This document shows, in pieces, positions 26,697-34,668 of a stretch of DNA of 64,000 bases; positions within the stretch are counted from its first letter, which is position 1, and each line of letters starts with the position of its first letter. The stretch spans positions 682,001-746,000 of the forward strand of contig NZ_LS483364.1 of the NCBI RefSeq assembly GCF_900475275.1, in the 5' to 3' direction. The stretch comes from Streptococcus sanguinis (GTDB lineage: Bacteria; Bacillota; Bacilli; Lactobacillales; Streptococcaceae). The notes below the pieces were generated by a model. The model made no database searches. It had not been told where the DNA came from and saw only the letters and a list, made by a program, of their open reading frames with translations. Made by a program: the position numbers and the translations under genes.

Positions 26697-27437
26697 ATGA
26701 CAGATACAAAAATACAAGAGAAGCTGAAGCCAGGTTTGAAGTTAGCGGATTTTCAAAAAGATGGAGACATCTATCTGGCGCTGAATCCGGACTATGTCTC
26801 AGGGGACAATGCCAAGTATATGACCATGTACAATCGCTTGGCTCGCTGGTATGATTTTGGTGAGAAATGGATGGGGCCACTTCTCCATGGCAAGGCTATT
26901 GACAAGCTGAGAAAGGACCAGATGGCAGAAATAGAATGGAAGGATTATTTGTCAGTTCTTTATGTCTCTATCGGAACAGGTCACGACCTACGCTACATCC
27001 CTGAGAATATTGACCTGAAAAGCCTAGACTTTTTCGGGGCAGATATTTCCATAGGCATGCTGAAAAAATGCCAGAAATCCTGCGCCAAGAAGACAAATCT
27101 GCAGCTCTTTCATGCTTGTGCGGAGGACCTTCCCTTTGCGGATAACAGCTTTGACATCGTCTATCATATCGGCGGAATTAATTTCTTTAGTGATAAGGCC
27201 AAGGCCATGCAGGAAATGCTGCGGGTGGCTAAGCCAGGAACTAAGATTATGATTTCAGACGAGACGGCAGACTATGTCGACCAGCAATATAAGAAGAACC
27301 ACTTCAGCAAGAACTATTTTAAGGACGCTACTGTTGATTTAGGAGAAATTGAGGCCGTTATACCGGCAGGGGTTAAGGAGAAGGAGTTGAAACTCCTCTG
27401 GGATGGGAAATTTTATGTCCTGACGTTTAGGAAATAA
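26697..27437 (+). CDS. Class I SAM-dependent methyltransferase
   Basis: A 246-residue UbiE-like methyltransferase. Motif I is VSIGTGHDLRYIP, the acidic motif II segment is DFFGADISIGM, and the motif near ADNSFDIVYHIGGINFF plus EMLRVAKPGTKIMISDE is typical of the fold. The substrate is unknown. It sits between the two adhesins with its own AAAGGAGA site and its own terminator, so co-regulation with the adhesins is not obvious. Confidence 0.85.
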   Translation: MTDTKIQEKLKPGLKLADFQKDGDIYLALNPDYVSGDNAKYMTMYNRLARWYDFGEKWMGPLLHGKAIDKLRKDQMAEIEWKDYLSVLYVSIGTGHDLRYIPENIDLKSLDFFGADISIGMLKKCQKSCAKKTNLQLFHACAEDLPFADNSFDIVYHIGGINFFSDKAKAMQEMLRVAKPGTKIMISDETADYVDQQYKKNHFSKNYFKDATVDLGEIEAVIPAGVKEKELKLLWDGKFYVLTFRK

Positions 27438-27445
27438 ATCAGAAG

Positions 27446-27469
27446 AACCGGACTTTGTTTCCGGTTTTT
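27446..27469 (+). terminator. Terminator of the methyltransferase gene
   Basis: AACCGGA (27446-27452) pairs with TCCGGTT (27460-27466), followed by TTT. Confidence 0.75.
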
Positions 27470-27665
27470 CTATGTTATTGAGGACATTGATTGTCAGACG
27501 TAATTGACCCTAACAATAGTGGTTTGATTTGCGAATGAACCATATAAATCGTCCACCTCTTCTAAATGACAAAAAGGTAAACAAATGTTAAAAAAATTTT
27601 CTTTTGTGTATAGCCATTTTTCTTATAGTATGATAAAATGTAGATGTAATGTATCTATAAATGTT

Positions 27666-27681
27666 CGCTTTCTAGAAAGCG
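27666..27681. promoter_or_regulatory. Perfect 16-bp palindrome CGCTTTCTAGAAAGCG
   Basis: Self-complementary without a loop, 84 nt before the large adhesin start. Flanking GTT/GGC can extend pairing by G-T pairs in RNA. It could be an operator or a leader hairpin; nothing similar precedes the short adhesin. Confidence 0.45.
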
Positions 27682-27764
27682 GGCACTGACAAGATGGGGA
27701 AGCTCAGTTAGTATACAATTACATTGTACATTTAAAACTGAATATTGTGAGAAAGGAAAATTGC

Positions 27765-30700
27765 ATGAACAAAAGGATTAGAGCATTGCTCCACCTTATT
27801 ATTCTTTGTTTAGGAGTCATTTTGCCATCAGTAGCTCCTCTTACTCAGGTGCAAGCAGCTGAGTTTGGTGATGTTATCACTGAGATGAGCCTGAAGAACT
27901 CTTCAGGTGGTGATTTGACGCAGGGAATTGATATTTGGGAAACTTTTCGAGTTTACGCAAAGTTTGTCTTGCCGGATAACCAAGTACATCAAGGAGATAC
28001 GACAAAAATCACCTTGCCCTCTGAGTATGCTTTTGGGAACTCTTCAGCTATTGAACTTAAGGACAGCTCAGATAACGTAGTGGCAAATGGATTTTTGGAT
28101 TCAACCAACAAGACCATTACTTTGACCTATACAAATTATGTTGAGCAAAAGTCTGGTGTTCAAGGAGAATTCTTCTTCTATGCACGAGTTGACCATGATG
28201 TTGTGAGACAAGAAGGTGACTTGAATGGTGGATTTACCGTAGGAGGTCGGATGTTGTATCCGGGAATCGTCCATTATAATGGACCACCCAAAAGATATGA
28301 CTCAAAAATTGAGAAGAGCTCTTATCAGGCAGCAGAAGACGGTAAGAACGAGGTTCATTACAATATTGCGATTAACCGCAATATGGAGCATTATACCGGA
28401 GTAACGATAACTGACAAAATTACCTCGCCTAATTTTAAAATCATGAGAGACTCAATTCGGGTCTATAAAATTGCTTGGCGCTGGAATAATGGAGATTGGG
28501 TGCGGGATTCAACAGAAGACGTGACAGCTAATTTCCAATCAAAAATCACAGAGAATGCTGCTGGTGATGGATTCACGATTGACCTTGGCGACATGGATGG
28601 TTTCGGGTATTTGCTGGACTATAAGACAAAAGCAGATTACGATCTAGTTGATGGTGAGCGCGTTTCCAACAGTGCTACCATGACCTATAATGGTGGTCAA
28701 ACAACGACATCATCTGAAAATCGTTCTTATCAGATTGCAGGCGGTGTTGGAGAAGGCTATGTTTTCACCATTAAGCTCCATAAGGTTAATGAAAATGGTG
28801 AGGACCTGCAAGGTGCAGAATTTGAAGTTGTTCGTGATCGGAGCGGAGCAGTTGTCGGAAAATTAACTACAGATTCTAACGGGAATGCCAACTTGGGTGA
28901 CTTGTTGCGCGATGATTATACCATCCGTGAAGTGACTCCTCCTACAGGATATGATAAATTAACTGAGGAAATTAAGATTGGTTCCCAGGATTTTGGAACA
29001 GACAAATCTGTATCGCGCGAGATCGTCAATAAGAAGACGGTAACCGAGCAGGATGTAACTTTCAAAAAAGTAGATCCAAACGGGAAAGAAATTCCTGGTG
29101 CGCAACTGAAAATCTATAAAGGTGATCATGTTGATCAGGAAGAAGCTCCTGTTGCAGACTGGACTTCTGAGGCTGACACTTCTAAAGTCATAAAATTGTC
29201 TCCAGGAACCTATACACTGACTGAAGCTAACGCTCCTGCTGGTTATCAATATGTAGAAGATATCACATTTACAGTAGGCGATAATGGTACTGTTGCTCTT
29301 GTGAAAAAAGGAGCAGAAGATACTGTTCAAGCAGCGGGCTCAATTCTGACGATTACCGACAAGGAGGATAATAGTCCTAAAGCCATTACCTTTAGTAAGG
29401 TCAACCTAGGCGGTACAGAAATTGCTGGCGCTCAAATTAAGATTTTCAAGGGCAACAAAGCGCAGGGTCAAGCAGTAGAAAGCTGGACTTCCGAAGCTAA
29501 TCAGTCTAAAGAAATCAATTTGGAGCCTGGTATTTACACCTTCCATGAGGAAGCAGCTCCAACTGGTTACCTGAAAGTAACCGACATCACTTTCCAAGTC
29601 AAACATGACGGCACAGTGGAAGTGACCAATGTCGGCGAGAAAGACTCTAAAGGTGAAAACAACAAGGTTGTGACTGACGGAGCAACTTTGAAGGTAACAG
29701 ACAAGGATGACGACTCAGAACGTGATGTGACGATCAAGAAAGTAGATCCAAACGGGAAGGAAATCCCAGGGGCGAAATTGAAACTCTACAAAGGCAGTCG
29801 GATTCGTCCTGAAGCTAAACCTCTTGCAGAGTGGACTTCCGAAGCCAACGCATCTAAGGTGGTTAAGTTAGCTCCAGGGACCTATTCTCTGAAAGAAAGC
29901 CTTGCTCCTGCTGGATTTGTAGCTGTAGAAGATATTAAGTTCACAGTTCATTTTGATGGTACCATTACAGTTGATGCTAAAGGTGCAACAGATTCTGTTG
30001 AAGCAAATGGCTTGGTTCTTACTGTAACCGATAAAGAGGACAATAGTCTGAAAGCCATTACTTTCAGTAAGGTCAACCTCGGCGGTACTGAGATTGCTGG
30101 CGCAGAGATTAAGATCTACAAGGGAGACAAAGCTGAAGGTGCAGCCGTTGAAAGCTGGACTTCCGAGGCTAATCAGTCTAAGGACATCAACTTAGCACCT
30201 GGCACTTACACTTTCCATGAGGAAGCCGCACCAACAGGTTACCTCAAAGTAACCGACATCACTTTCCAAGTCAAAACAGACGGAACAGTGGAAGTGACAA
30301 ACGTTGGTGAGAAAGACGCTAAGGGTGAATCTAACACCGTTGCGACCCATGGAGCAACACTGACAGTAACGGATAAAGATGATGACCTACCGCGTAAGGT
30401 AACCTTCAGTAAGGTCAGTCTTGGCGGTACTGAAATCGCAGGTGCAGAGATTAAGATCTACAAAGGCGATAAAGCTGAAGGCCAAGCTGTAGAAAGCTGG
30501 ACTTCAGAAGCTGGCAAGTCCAAAGACCTTAACTTGGCACCAGGTACTTATACCTTCCATGAGGAAGCGGCCCCAACGGGTTACCTCAAAGTGACTGACA
30601 TCACTTTCCAAGTCAAAACAGACGGTACAGTGGAAGTGACCAATGTCGGCGAGAAGGACGCTAAGGGTGAAGACAACAAGGTCGTAACCAACGGCTCAAC

Positions 30701-33326
30701 TGTTACAGTAACGGATAAAGATGATGACCTACCGCGTAAGATTACCTTCAGTAAGGTCAACCTTGGTGGAACTGAAATCGCAGAAGCTCAAATCAAGATT
30801 TACAAGGGCGATAAAGCTGAAGGTACAGCCGTAGAAAGCTGGACTTCAGAAGCTGGTAAGTCTAAAGACCTTAACTTGGCACCTGGCACTTACACCTTCC
30901 ATGAGGAAGCAGCCCCAACCGGCTACCTCAAAGTAACGGACATCACCTTCCAAGTCAAGCATGACGGCACAGTAGAAGTGACCAATGTTGGTGAGAAGGA
31001 CGCTAAGGGTGAATCTAACACCGTAGCAACAAATGGTTCAACTGTTACGGTGACTGACAAGGACGACGATCTTCCACGTAAGGTGACCTTCAGTAAGGTC
31101 AACCTCGGCGGTACTGAAATCGCTGGTGCTCAGATCAAAATCTACAAGGGCGACAAGGCAGAAGGCAATCCAGTAGAAAGCTGGACATCTGAAGCTGGTA
31201 AGTCTAAAGAATTGAACTTGACTCCTGGTACTTATACTTTCCATGAAGAAGCAGCCCCAACCGGCTACCTCAAAGTAACGGACATCACCTTCCAAGTTAA
31301 ACATGACGGTACAGTGGAAGTGACCAATGTCGGCGAGAAAGACGCTAAGGGTGAAGAGAACAAGGTCGTAACAAACGGTTCAACTGTTACAGTGACTGAC
31401 AAGGATGATGATCTCCCACGTAAGATTACCTTCAGCAAGGTCAACCTCGGCGGTACTGAAATTGCCGGTGCTGAAATCAAGATTTACAAGGGCGAGAAAG
31501 CTGAAGGTACAGCCGTTGAAAGCTGGACATCTGAAGCTAATCAGTCTAAGGACATCAACTTGGCACCTGGCACTTACACCTTCCATGAGGAAGCAGCCCC
31601 AACCGGCTACCTCAAAGTGACCGACATCACCTTCCAAGTCAAGCATGATGGCAAAGTGAAAGTGACCAATGTCGGCGAGAAAGACGCTAAGGGTGAAGAC
31701 AACAAGGTCGTAACCAACGGCTCAACTGTTACAGTAACGGATAAAGACGATGATAGTCCAAAAGCTATTACTTTCAGTAAAGTTAACCTTGGTGGAACTG
31801 AAATCGCAGGAGCTCAAATCAAGATCTACAAGGGCGACAAGGCAGAAGGCAATCCAGTAGAAAGCTGGACATCTGAAGCTGGTAAGTCTAAAGAATTGAA
31901 CTTGACTCCTGGTACTTATACTTTCCATGAGGAAGCCGCACCAACCGGCTACCTCAAAGTAACCGACATCACCTTCCAAGTCAAAACAGACGGTACAGTG
32001 GAAGTGACTAGCGTAGGAGAAAAAGATTCTAAGGGTGAAGAAAACAAGGTCATAGCTAATGGTTCTAAAGTTACTGTAACGGATAAAGACGATGACAGTC
32101 CCAAGACTATTACTTTCAGTAAAGTTAATCTCGGCGGTACTGAAATCGCAGGTGCAAAGATCAAGATCTACAAGGGCGACAAGGCAGAAGGCCAAACAGT
32201 AGAAAGCTGGACATCCGAAGCTGGTAAGTCTAAAGATATAAACTTGGCACCAGGTACTTACACCTTCCATGAGGAAGCGGCTCCAACGGGTTACCTCAAA
32301 GTAACAGACATTACTTTCCAAGTGAACCATGATGGTACAGTGAAAGTGACCAATGTCGGAGAGAAAGACTCTAAGGGTGAAGAAAACAAGGTTGTAACCG
32401 ATGGTTCTAAAGTGACTATTACCGATAAGGATGACGACCTTCCACGTAAGGTAACCTTCAGTAAGGTCAACTTAGGCGGTACTGAGATTGCTGGTGCTGA
32501 AATCAAGATTTACAAGGGCGAGAAAGCTGAAGGAAACGCAGTCGAAAGCTGGACATCCGAAGCTGGTAAGTCTAAAGAATTGAACTTGACTCCAGGTACT
32601 TATACTTTCCATGAGGAAGCAGCCCCAACGGGTTACCTCAAAGTAACCGACATCACTTTCCAAGTCAAACAAGACGGCACAGTGGAAGTGACAAACGTTG
32701 GCGAGAAAGACTCCAAGGGTGAAGAGAACAAGGTCGTAACAAACGGCTCAACTGTTACAGTAACGGATAAGGACGATAATCTTCCACGTAAGGTAACCTT
32801 CAGTAAGGTCAACCTCGGTGGTACAGAAATTGCTGGTGCAGAGATTCAAATTTTCCAAGGCAAAGAGGCAACTGGCAATCCTGTAGCAAAATGGACTTCA
32901 GAAGCAAATACATCGCATGAGCTTGGATTAGCTCCTGGAGTATATACCTTCCATGAAGCTGCAGCCCCAACCGGTTACCTAGCTGTTACCGACATTGTGT
33001 TCCAAGTGAATCTCGATGGCACAGTAACAGTTGTAAATGCTGACGGAAATACAGTAGAATACAAGGATGGGACGTTAGTCGTAACTGACCAAACGAAACC
33101 GACTGGCCCAGACAAGGATCCGTCTAAAAAAACAGATGAACCAGATCCGAAAAAATCAAATCAAGATAAACCAATAGAAAAAGACCAAGATAAACCTGGA
33201 GATAAGGGGAAGACGAAGAAAGTTCTGCCTTTCACAGGTACAGAAATCAGCTTTACGCTACTTGCTTTCGGTCTGATTCTGATAGTTGGTTGTGGGGTTT
33301 ATTTCGGGATTCGTTTCAAAAAATAA
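27765..33326 (+). CDS. Giant LPXTG adhesin with twelve Cna-B repeats
   Basis: A 1853-residue surface protein: signal peptide (about 1-37, ending VQAA), a Cna-A-like region homologous to the short adhesin (about 38-330), one SpaA/Cna-B domain (about 335-428, GAEFEVV, PPTGYD), then twelve tandem B repeats from residue 430, a Lys/Asp/Pro-rich wall spacer and the sorting signal LPFTG, a hydrophobic helix and a RFKK tail. Most repeats are 114 residues; the first and third are 110 and of a different subtype (KKVDPNGKEIPGA). Each has Lys (FSKVN), Glu (FHEEAAP) and terminal Asp (VTDKD), fitting Lys-Asp isopeptide stabilisation. The start at 27765 follows AAAGGA. It probably projects an adhesion head on a rigid stalk anchored by sortase A. 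Confidence 0.93.
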   Translation: MNKRIRALLHLIILCLGVILPSVAPLTQVQAAEFGDVITEMSLKNSSGGDLTQGIDIWETFRVYAKFVLPDNQVHQGDTTKITLPSEYAFGNSSAIELKDSSDNVVANGFLDSTNKTITLTYTNYVEQKSGVQGEFFFYARVDHDVVRQEGDLNGGFTVGGRMLYPGIVHYNGPPKRYDSKIEKSSYQAAEDGKNEVHYNIAINRNMEHYTGVTITDKITSPNFKIMRDSIRVYKIAWRWNNGDWVRDSTEDVTANFQSKITENAAGDGFTIDLGDMDGFGYLLDYKTKADYDLVDGERVSNSATMTYNGGQTTTSSENRSYQIAGGVGEGYVFTIKLHKVNENGEDLQGAEFEVVRDRSGAVVGKLTTDSNGNANLGDLLRDDYTIREVTPPTGYDKLTEEIKIGSQDFGTDKSVSREIVNKKTVTEQDVTFKKVDPNGKEIPGAQLKIYKGDHVDQEEAPVADWTSEADTSKVIKLSPGTYTLTEANAPAGYQYVEDITFTVGDNGTVALVKKGAEDTVQAAGSILTITDKEDNSPKAITFSKVNLGGTEIAGAQIKIFKGNKAQGQAVESWTSEANQSKEINLEPGIYTFHEEAAPTGYLKVTDITFQVKHDGTVEVTNVGEKDSKGENNKVVTDGATLKVTDKDDDSERDVTIKKVDPNGKEIPGAKLKLYKGSRIRPEAKPLAEWTSEANASKVVKLAPGTYSLKESLAPAGFVAVEDIKFTVHFDGTITVDAKGATDSVEANGLVLTVTDKEDNSLKAITFSKVNLGGTEIAGAEIKIYKGDKAEGAAVESWTSEANQSKDINLAPGTYTFHEEAAPTGYLKVTDITFQVKTDGTVEVTNVGEKDAKGESNTVATHGATLTVTDKDDDLPRKVTFSKVSLGGTEIAGAEIKIYKGDKAEGQAVESWTSEAGKSKDLNLAPGTYTFHEEAAPTGYLKVTDITFQVKTDGTVEVTNVGEKDAKGEDNKVVTNGSTVTVTDKDDDLPRKITFSKVNLGGTEIAEAQIKIYKGDKAEGTAVESWTSEAGKSKDLNLAPGTYTFHEEAAPTGYLKVTDITFQVKHDGTVEVTNVGEKDAKGESNTVATNGSTVTVTDKDDDLPRKVTFSKVNLGGTEIAGAQIKIYKGDKAEGNPVESWTSEAGKSKELNLTPGTYTFHEEAAPTGYLKVTDITFQVKHDGTVEVTNVGEKDAKGEENKVVTNGSTVTVTDKDDDLPRKITFSKVNLGGTEIAGAEIKIYKGEKAEGTAVESWTSEANQSKDINLAPGTYTFHEEAAPTGYLKVTDITFQVKHDGKVKVTNVGEKDAKGEDNKVVTNGSTVTVTDKDDDSPKAITFSKVNLGGTEIAGAQIKIYKGDKAEGNPVESWTSEAGKSKELNLTPGTYTFHEEAAPTGYLKVTDITFQVKTDGTVEVTSVGEKDSKGEENKVIANGSKVTVTDKDDDSPKTITFSKVNLGGTEIAGAKIKIYKGDKAEGQTVESWTSEAGKSKDINLAPGTYTFHEEAAPTGYLKVTDITFQVNHDGTVKVTNVGEKDSKGEENKVVTDGSKVTITDKDDDLPRKVTFSKVNLGGTEIAGAEIKIYKGEKAEGNAVESWTSEAGKSKELNLTPGTYTFHEEAAPTGYLKVTDITFQVKQDGTVEVTNVGEKDSKGEENKVVTNGSTVTVTDKDDNLPRKVTFSKVNLGGTEIAGAEIQIFQGKEATGNPVAKWTSEANTSHELGLAPGVYTFHEAAAPTGYLAVTDIVFQVNLDGTVTVVNADGNTVEYKDGTLVVTDQTKPTGPDKDPSKKTDEPDPKKSNQDKPIEKDQDKPGDKGKTKKVLPFTGTEISFTLLAFGLILIVGCGVYFGIRFKK
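29052..33083 (+). repeat. Tandem array of twelve 330/342-bp repeats in the large adhesin
   Basis: Unit starts are 29052, 29382, 29724, 30054, 30396, 30738, 31080, 31422, 31764, 32106, 32448 and 32790. Units 1 and 3 are 330 bp (subtype A); units 2 and 4-11 are 342 bp (subtype B); unit 12 is a shorter, divergent B unit. Units 4-11 are highly alike at the DNA level, so unit number is likely to vary by recombination or replication slippage. Confidence 0.93.
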
Positions 33327-33331
33327 AACAG

Positions 33332-33367
33332 AAAACAAGTGTCAATGAACGTTGACGCTTGTTTTTT
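33332..33367 (+). terminator. Terminator of the large adhesin gene
   Basis: AAAACAAGTGTCAA pairs with TTGACGCTTGTTTT (one G-T pair) around a 6-nt loop, followed by T residues. Confidence 0.9.
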
Positions 33368-33454
33368 ATGTGCTTGATGAAAGAAGCCGATAGTTATCGT
33401 TGAATTTAGGCCTATTGATGCAGTTTAAGGGCAATCGAAAACTATTTTTCTAAG

Positions 33455-33527
33455 TGACAAAAATGTAAGTTTAAAGGCTAAAATGAAAGGTTATCTTATG
33501 GCAGCTAGCCTGGGAATCCGGTATCCT
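33455..33527 (+). promoter_or_regulatory. BceR-type compound promoter, site C (43-aa peptide gene)
   Basis: TGACAAAAATGTAAG (33455-33469), AATGAAAG (33482-33489), TTATGG (33496-33501), 20 nt, TATCCT (33522-33527). It is 70 nt before the small ORF. Confidence 0.75.
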
Positions 33528-33596
33528 ATAAGTGTAAAGAAAAAGAAGATAACTATCTTCCAAACTAATAATCAGATTTCAAGAAGGAGGCCCGCT

Positions 33597-33728
33597 ATGA
33601 AAATCAATCTTTTTAACCATCGCCAAAGTAAACCTAAAGCTCAAAAGATTTCCAAGGAAGAAATCGAGAAGACTCGTCTAGGCTGTGCTTCCAGTCAATA
33701 TTATTTCTGGCTGCAGTACAGTCACTGA
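33597..33728 (+). CDS. Unrecognised 43-residue basic/aromatic peptide under a BceR-type promoter
   Basis: A 43-residue ORF starting at the ATG at 33597, with an excellent AAGGAGG 5 nt upstream. I do not recognise it. The N-terminal two thirds is basic and hydrophilic (MKINLFNHRQSKPKAQK...), followed by a KEEIEKTRLG turn and an unusually aromatic end with a single Cys (GCASSQYYFWLQYSH). It has no signal peptide or double-glycine motif. It has its own compound promoter and lies just before bceAB copy 2, so it may be induced by the same antibiotic signal. An in-frame extension to 33483 runs through the promoter and was rejected. Confidence 0.65.
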   Translation: MKINLFNHRQSKPKAQKISKEEIEKTRLGCASSQYYFWLQYSH

Positions 33729-33745
33729 GAGTTTCCAGTATTCAA

Positions 33746-33782
33746 GGATAAGAGAAAGGTCGGTTGACTTTTCTCTTTATCC
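33746..33782 (+). other. Hairpin after the 43-aa peptide gene
   Basis: GGATAAGAGAAAG pairs with CTTTTCTCTTTATCC with two single-base bulges. No T-run follows, so it may be a weak terminator or an mRNA 3' stabilising stem. Confidence 0.45.
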
Positions 33783-33798
33783 GACTTGGAGCACAAGA

Positions 33799-33871
33799 TG
33801 ACAAAAATGTAAGATTGGCAGGCAAAATGAAAGATTAGGTTATGGAAACTTGTCTGTCTTTCCGGTATGAT
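33799..33871 (+). promoter_or_regulatory. BceR-type compound promoter, site D (bceAB copy 2)
   Basis: TGACAAAAATGTAAG (33799-33813), AATGAAAG (33826-33833), TTATGG (33840-33845), 20 nt, TATGAT (33866-33871), 35 nt before the second BceA gene. Confidence 0.8.
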
Positions 33872-33906
33872 AGTAGTATCAAGTTAAATAAAGAAGAGGT
33901 TCGAGT

Positions 33907-34668
33907 ATGACATTATTAGACGTACAGCACGTGAAAAAGATTTATAAAACCCGCTTTCAGGGCAGTCAAGTAGAGGCATTGAAAGACATTCACTTTACGG
34001 TAGAAAAAGGCGAATATGTCGCCATCATGGGGGAGTCGGGCTCCGGGAAATCCACCCTGCTCAACATCCTAGCCATGTTGGACAAGCCGACTGAGGGCCG
34101 CGTCTTTCTCAATGGAATTGACACAGCAACCATCAAAAACAGCCAGGCTTCCAGCTTCCGCCGAGAAAAGCTAGGCTTTGTCTTTCAGGATTTCAACCTG
34201 CTAGATACCCTGTCGGTCAAGGATAATATTCTTCTGCCGCTAGTCCTCTCTCGCCGTCCCATTACCGAGATGATGCAAAAGCTGGTCACGACCTGCAACG
34301 AGCTGGGGATTAACAAGCTGCAAGAGAAGTTTCCTTATGAGATTTCCGGTGGCCAGAAGCAACGGGTTGCAGTAGCTCGAGCCATCATCACAGATCCTGA
34401 GATTCTGCTGGCGGATGAGCCGACGGGAGCCTTGGATTCCAAATCTTCAGCAGCCCTGTTGGATGTCTTTGACGACATCAATGCCCGCGGTCAAACCATT
34501 CTCATGGTGACCCACTCAACGGCAGCGGCTAGCCGGGCCAAGCGGGTGCTCTTTATCAAGGATGGGATTCTCTACAACCAAATCTTCCGTGGTGACAAGA
34601 CCGAGCGGCAGATGTTCCAAGAGATTTCCGATACTCTGACAGTTATGGCAAGTGAGGTGAAGGACTAG
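33907..34668 (+). CDS. BceA-type ABC transporter ATP-binding protein, copy 2
   Basis: A 253-residue ATPase with the same Walker A (GESGSGKST), signature (ISGGQKQRVAVARAI) and Walker B (LLADEPTGALD) as the copy at 15920. DNA identity is near-complete over the last ~370 bp, while the first half shows many synonymous differences, suggesting gene conversion. It ends in SEVKD, and its stop codon overlaps the bceB2 start by 1 nt. Confidence 0.93.
   Translation: MTLLDVQHVKKIYKTRFQGSQVEALKDIHFTVEKGEYVAIMGESGSGKSTLLNILAMLDKPTEGRVFLNGIDTATIKNSQASSFRREKLGFVFQDFNLLDTLSVKDNILLPLVLSRRPITEMMQKLVTTCNELGINKLQEKFPYEISGGQKQRVAVARAIITDPEILLADEPTGALDSKSSAALLDVFDDINARGQTILMVTHSTAAASRAKRVLFIKDGILYNQIFRGDKTERQMFQEISDTLTVMASEVKD

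Larger units (their letters stand above)
27438..27764 (+). other. 327-bp intergenic region before the large adhesin
   Basis: It holds a terminator of the methyltransferase gene (AACCGGA...TCCGGTT, 27446-27469), a long AT-rich stretch with -10-like TATAGT/TATGAT sequences near 27624-27634 but no clear -35, a perfect 16-bp palindrome at 27666-27681, and the AAAGGA ribosome binding site. No ORF is supported. Confidence 0.6.

Noticed and set aside
27567..27590. TGACAAAAAGGTAA followed by AAATGTTA upstream of the large adhesin, similar to the BceR-type box.
   Set aside because: One mismatch in the core, the second box directly abuts instead of lying 12-13 nt away, and no TTATGG with a 20-nt gap to a -10 follows.
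31722..32330. Long open frames on the minus strand across the repeat array.
   Set aside because: They are antisense to the Cna-B repeats, recur with each unit because the units are alike, and have no ribosome binding site or recognisable product.
29052..33083. Could the regular array be a CRISPR?
   Set aside because: Units are 330-342 bp, protein-coding in one continuous frame and not separated by unique spacers.
33483..33596. Longer form of the 43-residue peptide.
   Set aside because: The extension crosses the AATGAAAG, TTATGG and -10 elements, so it would precede its own transcription start.
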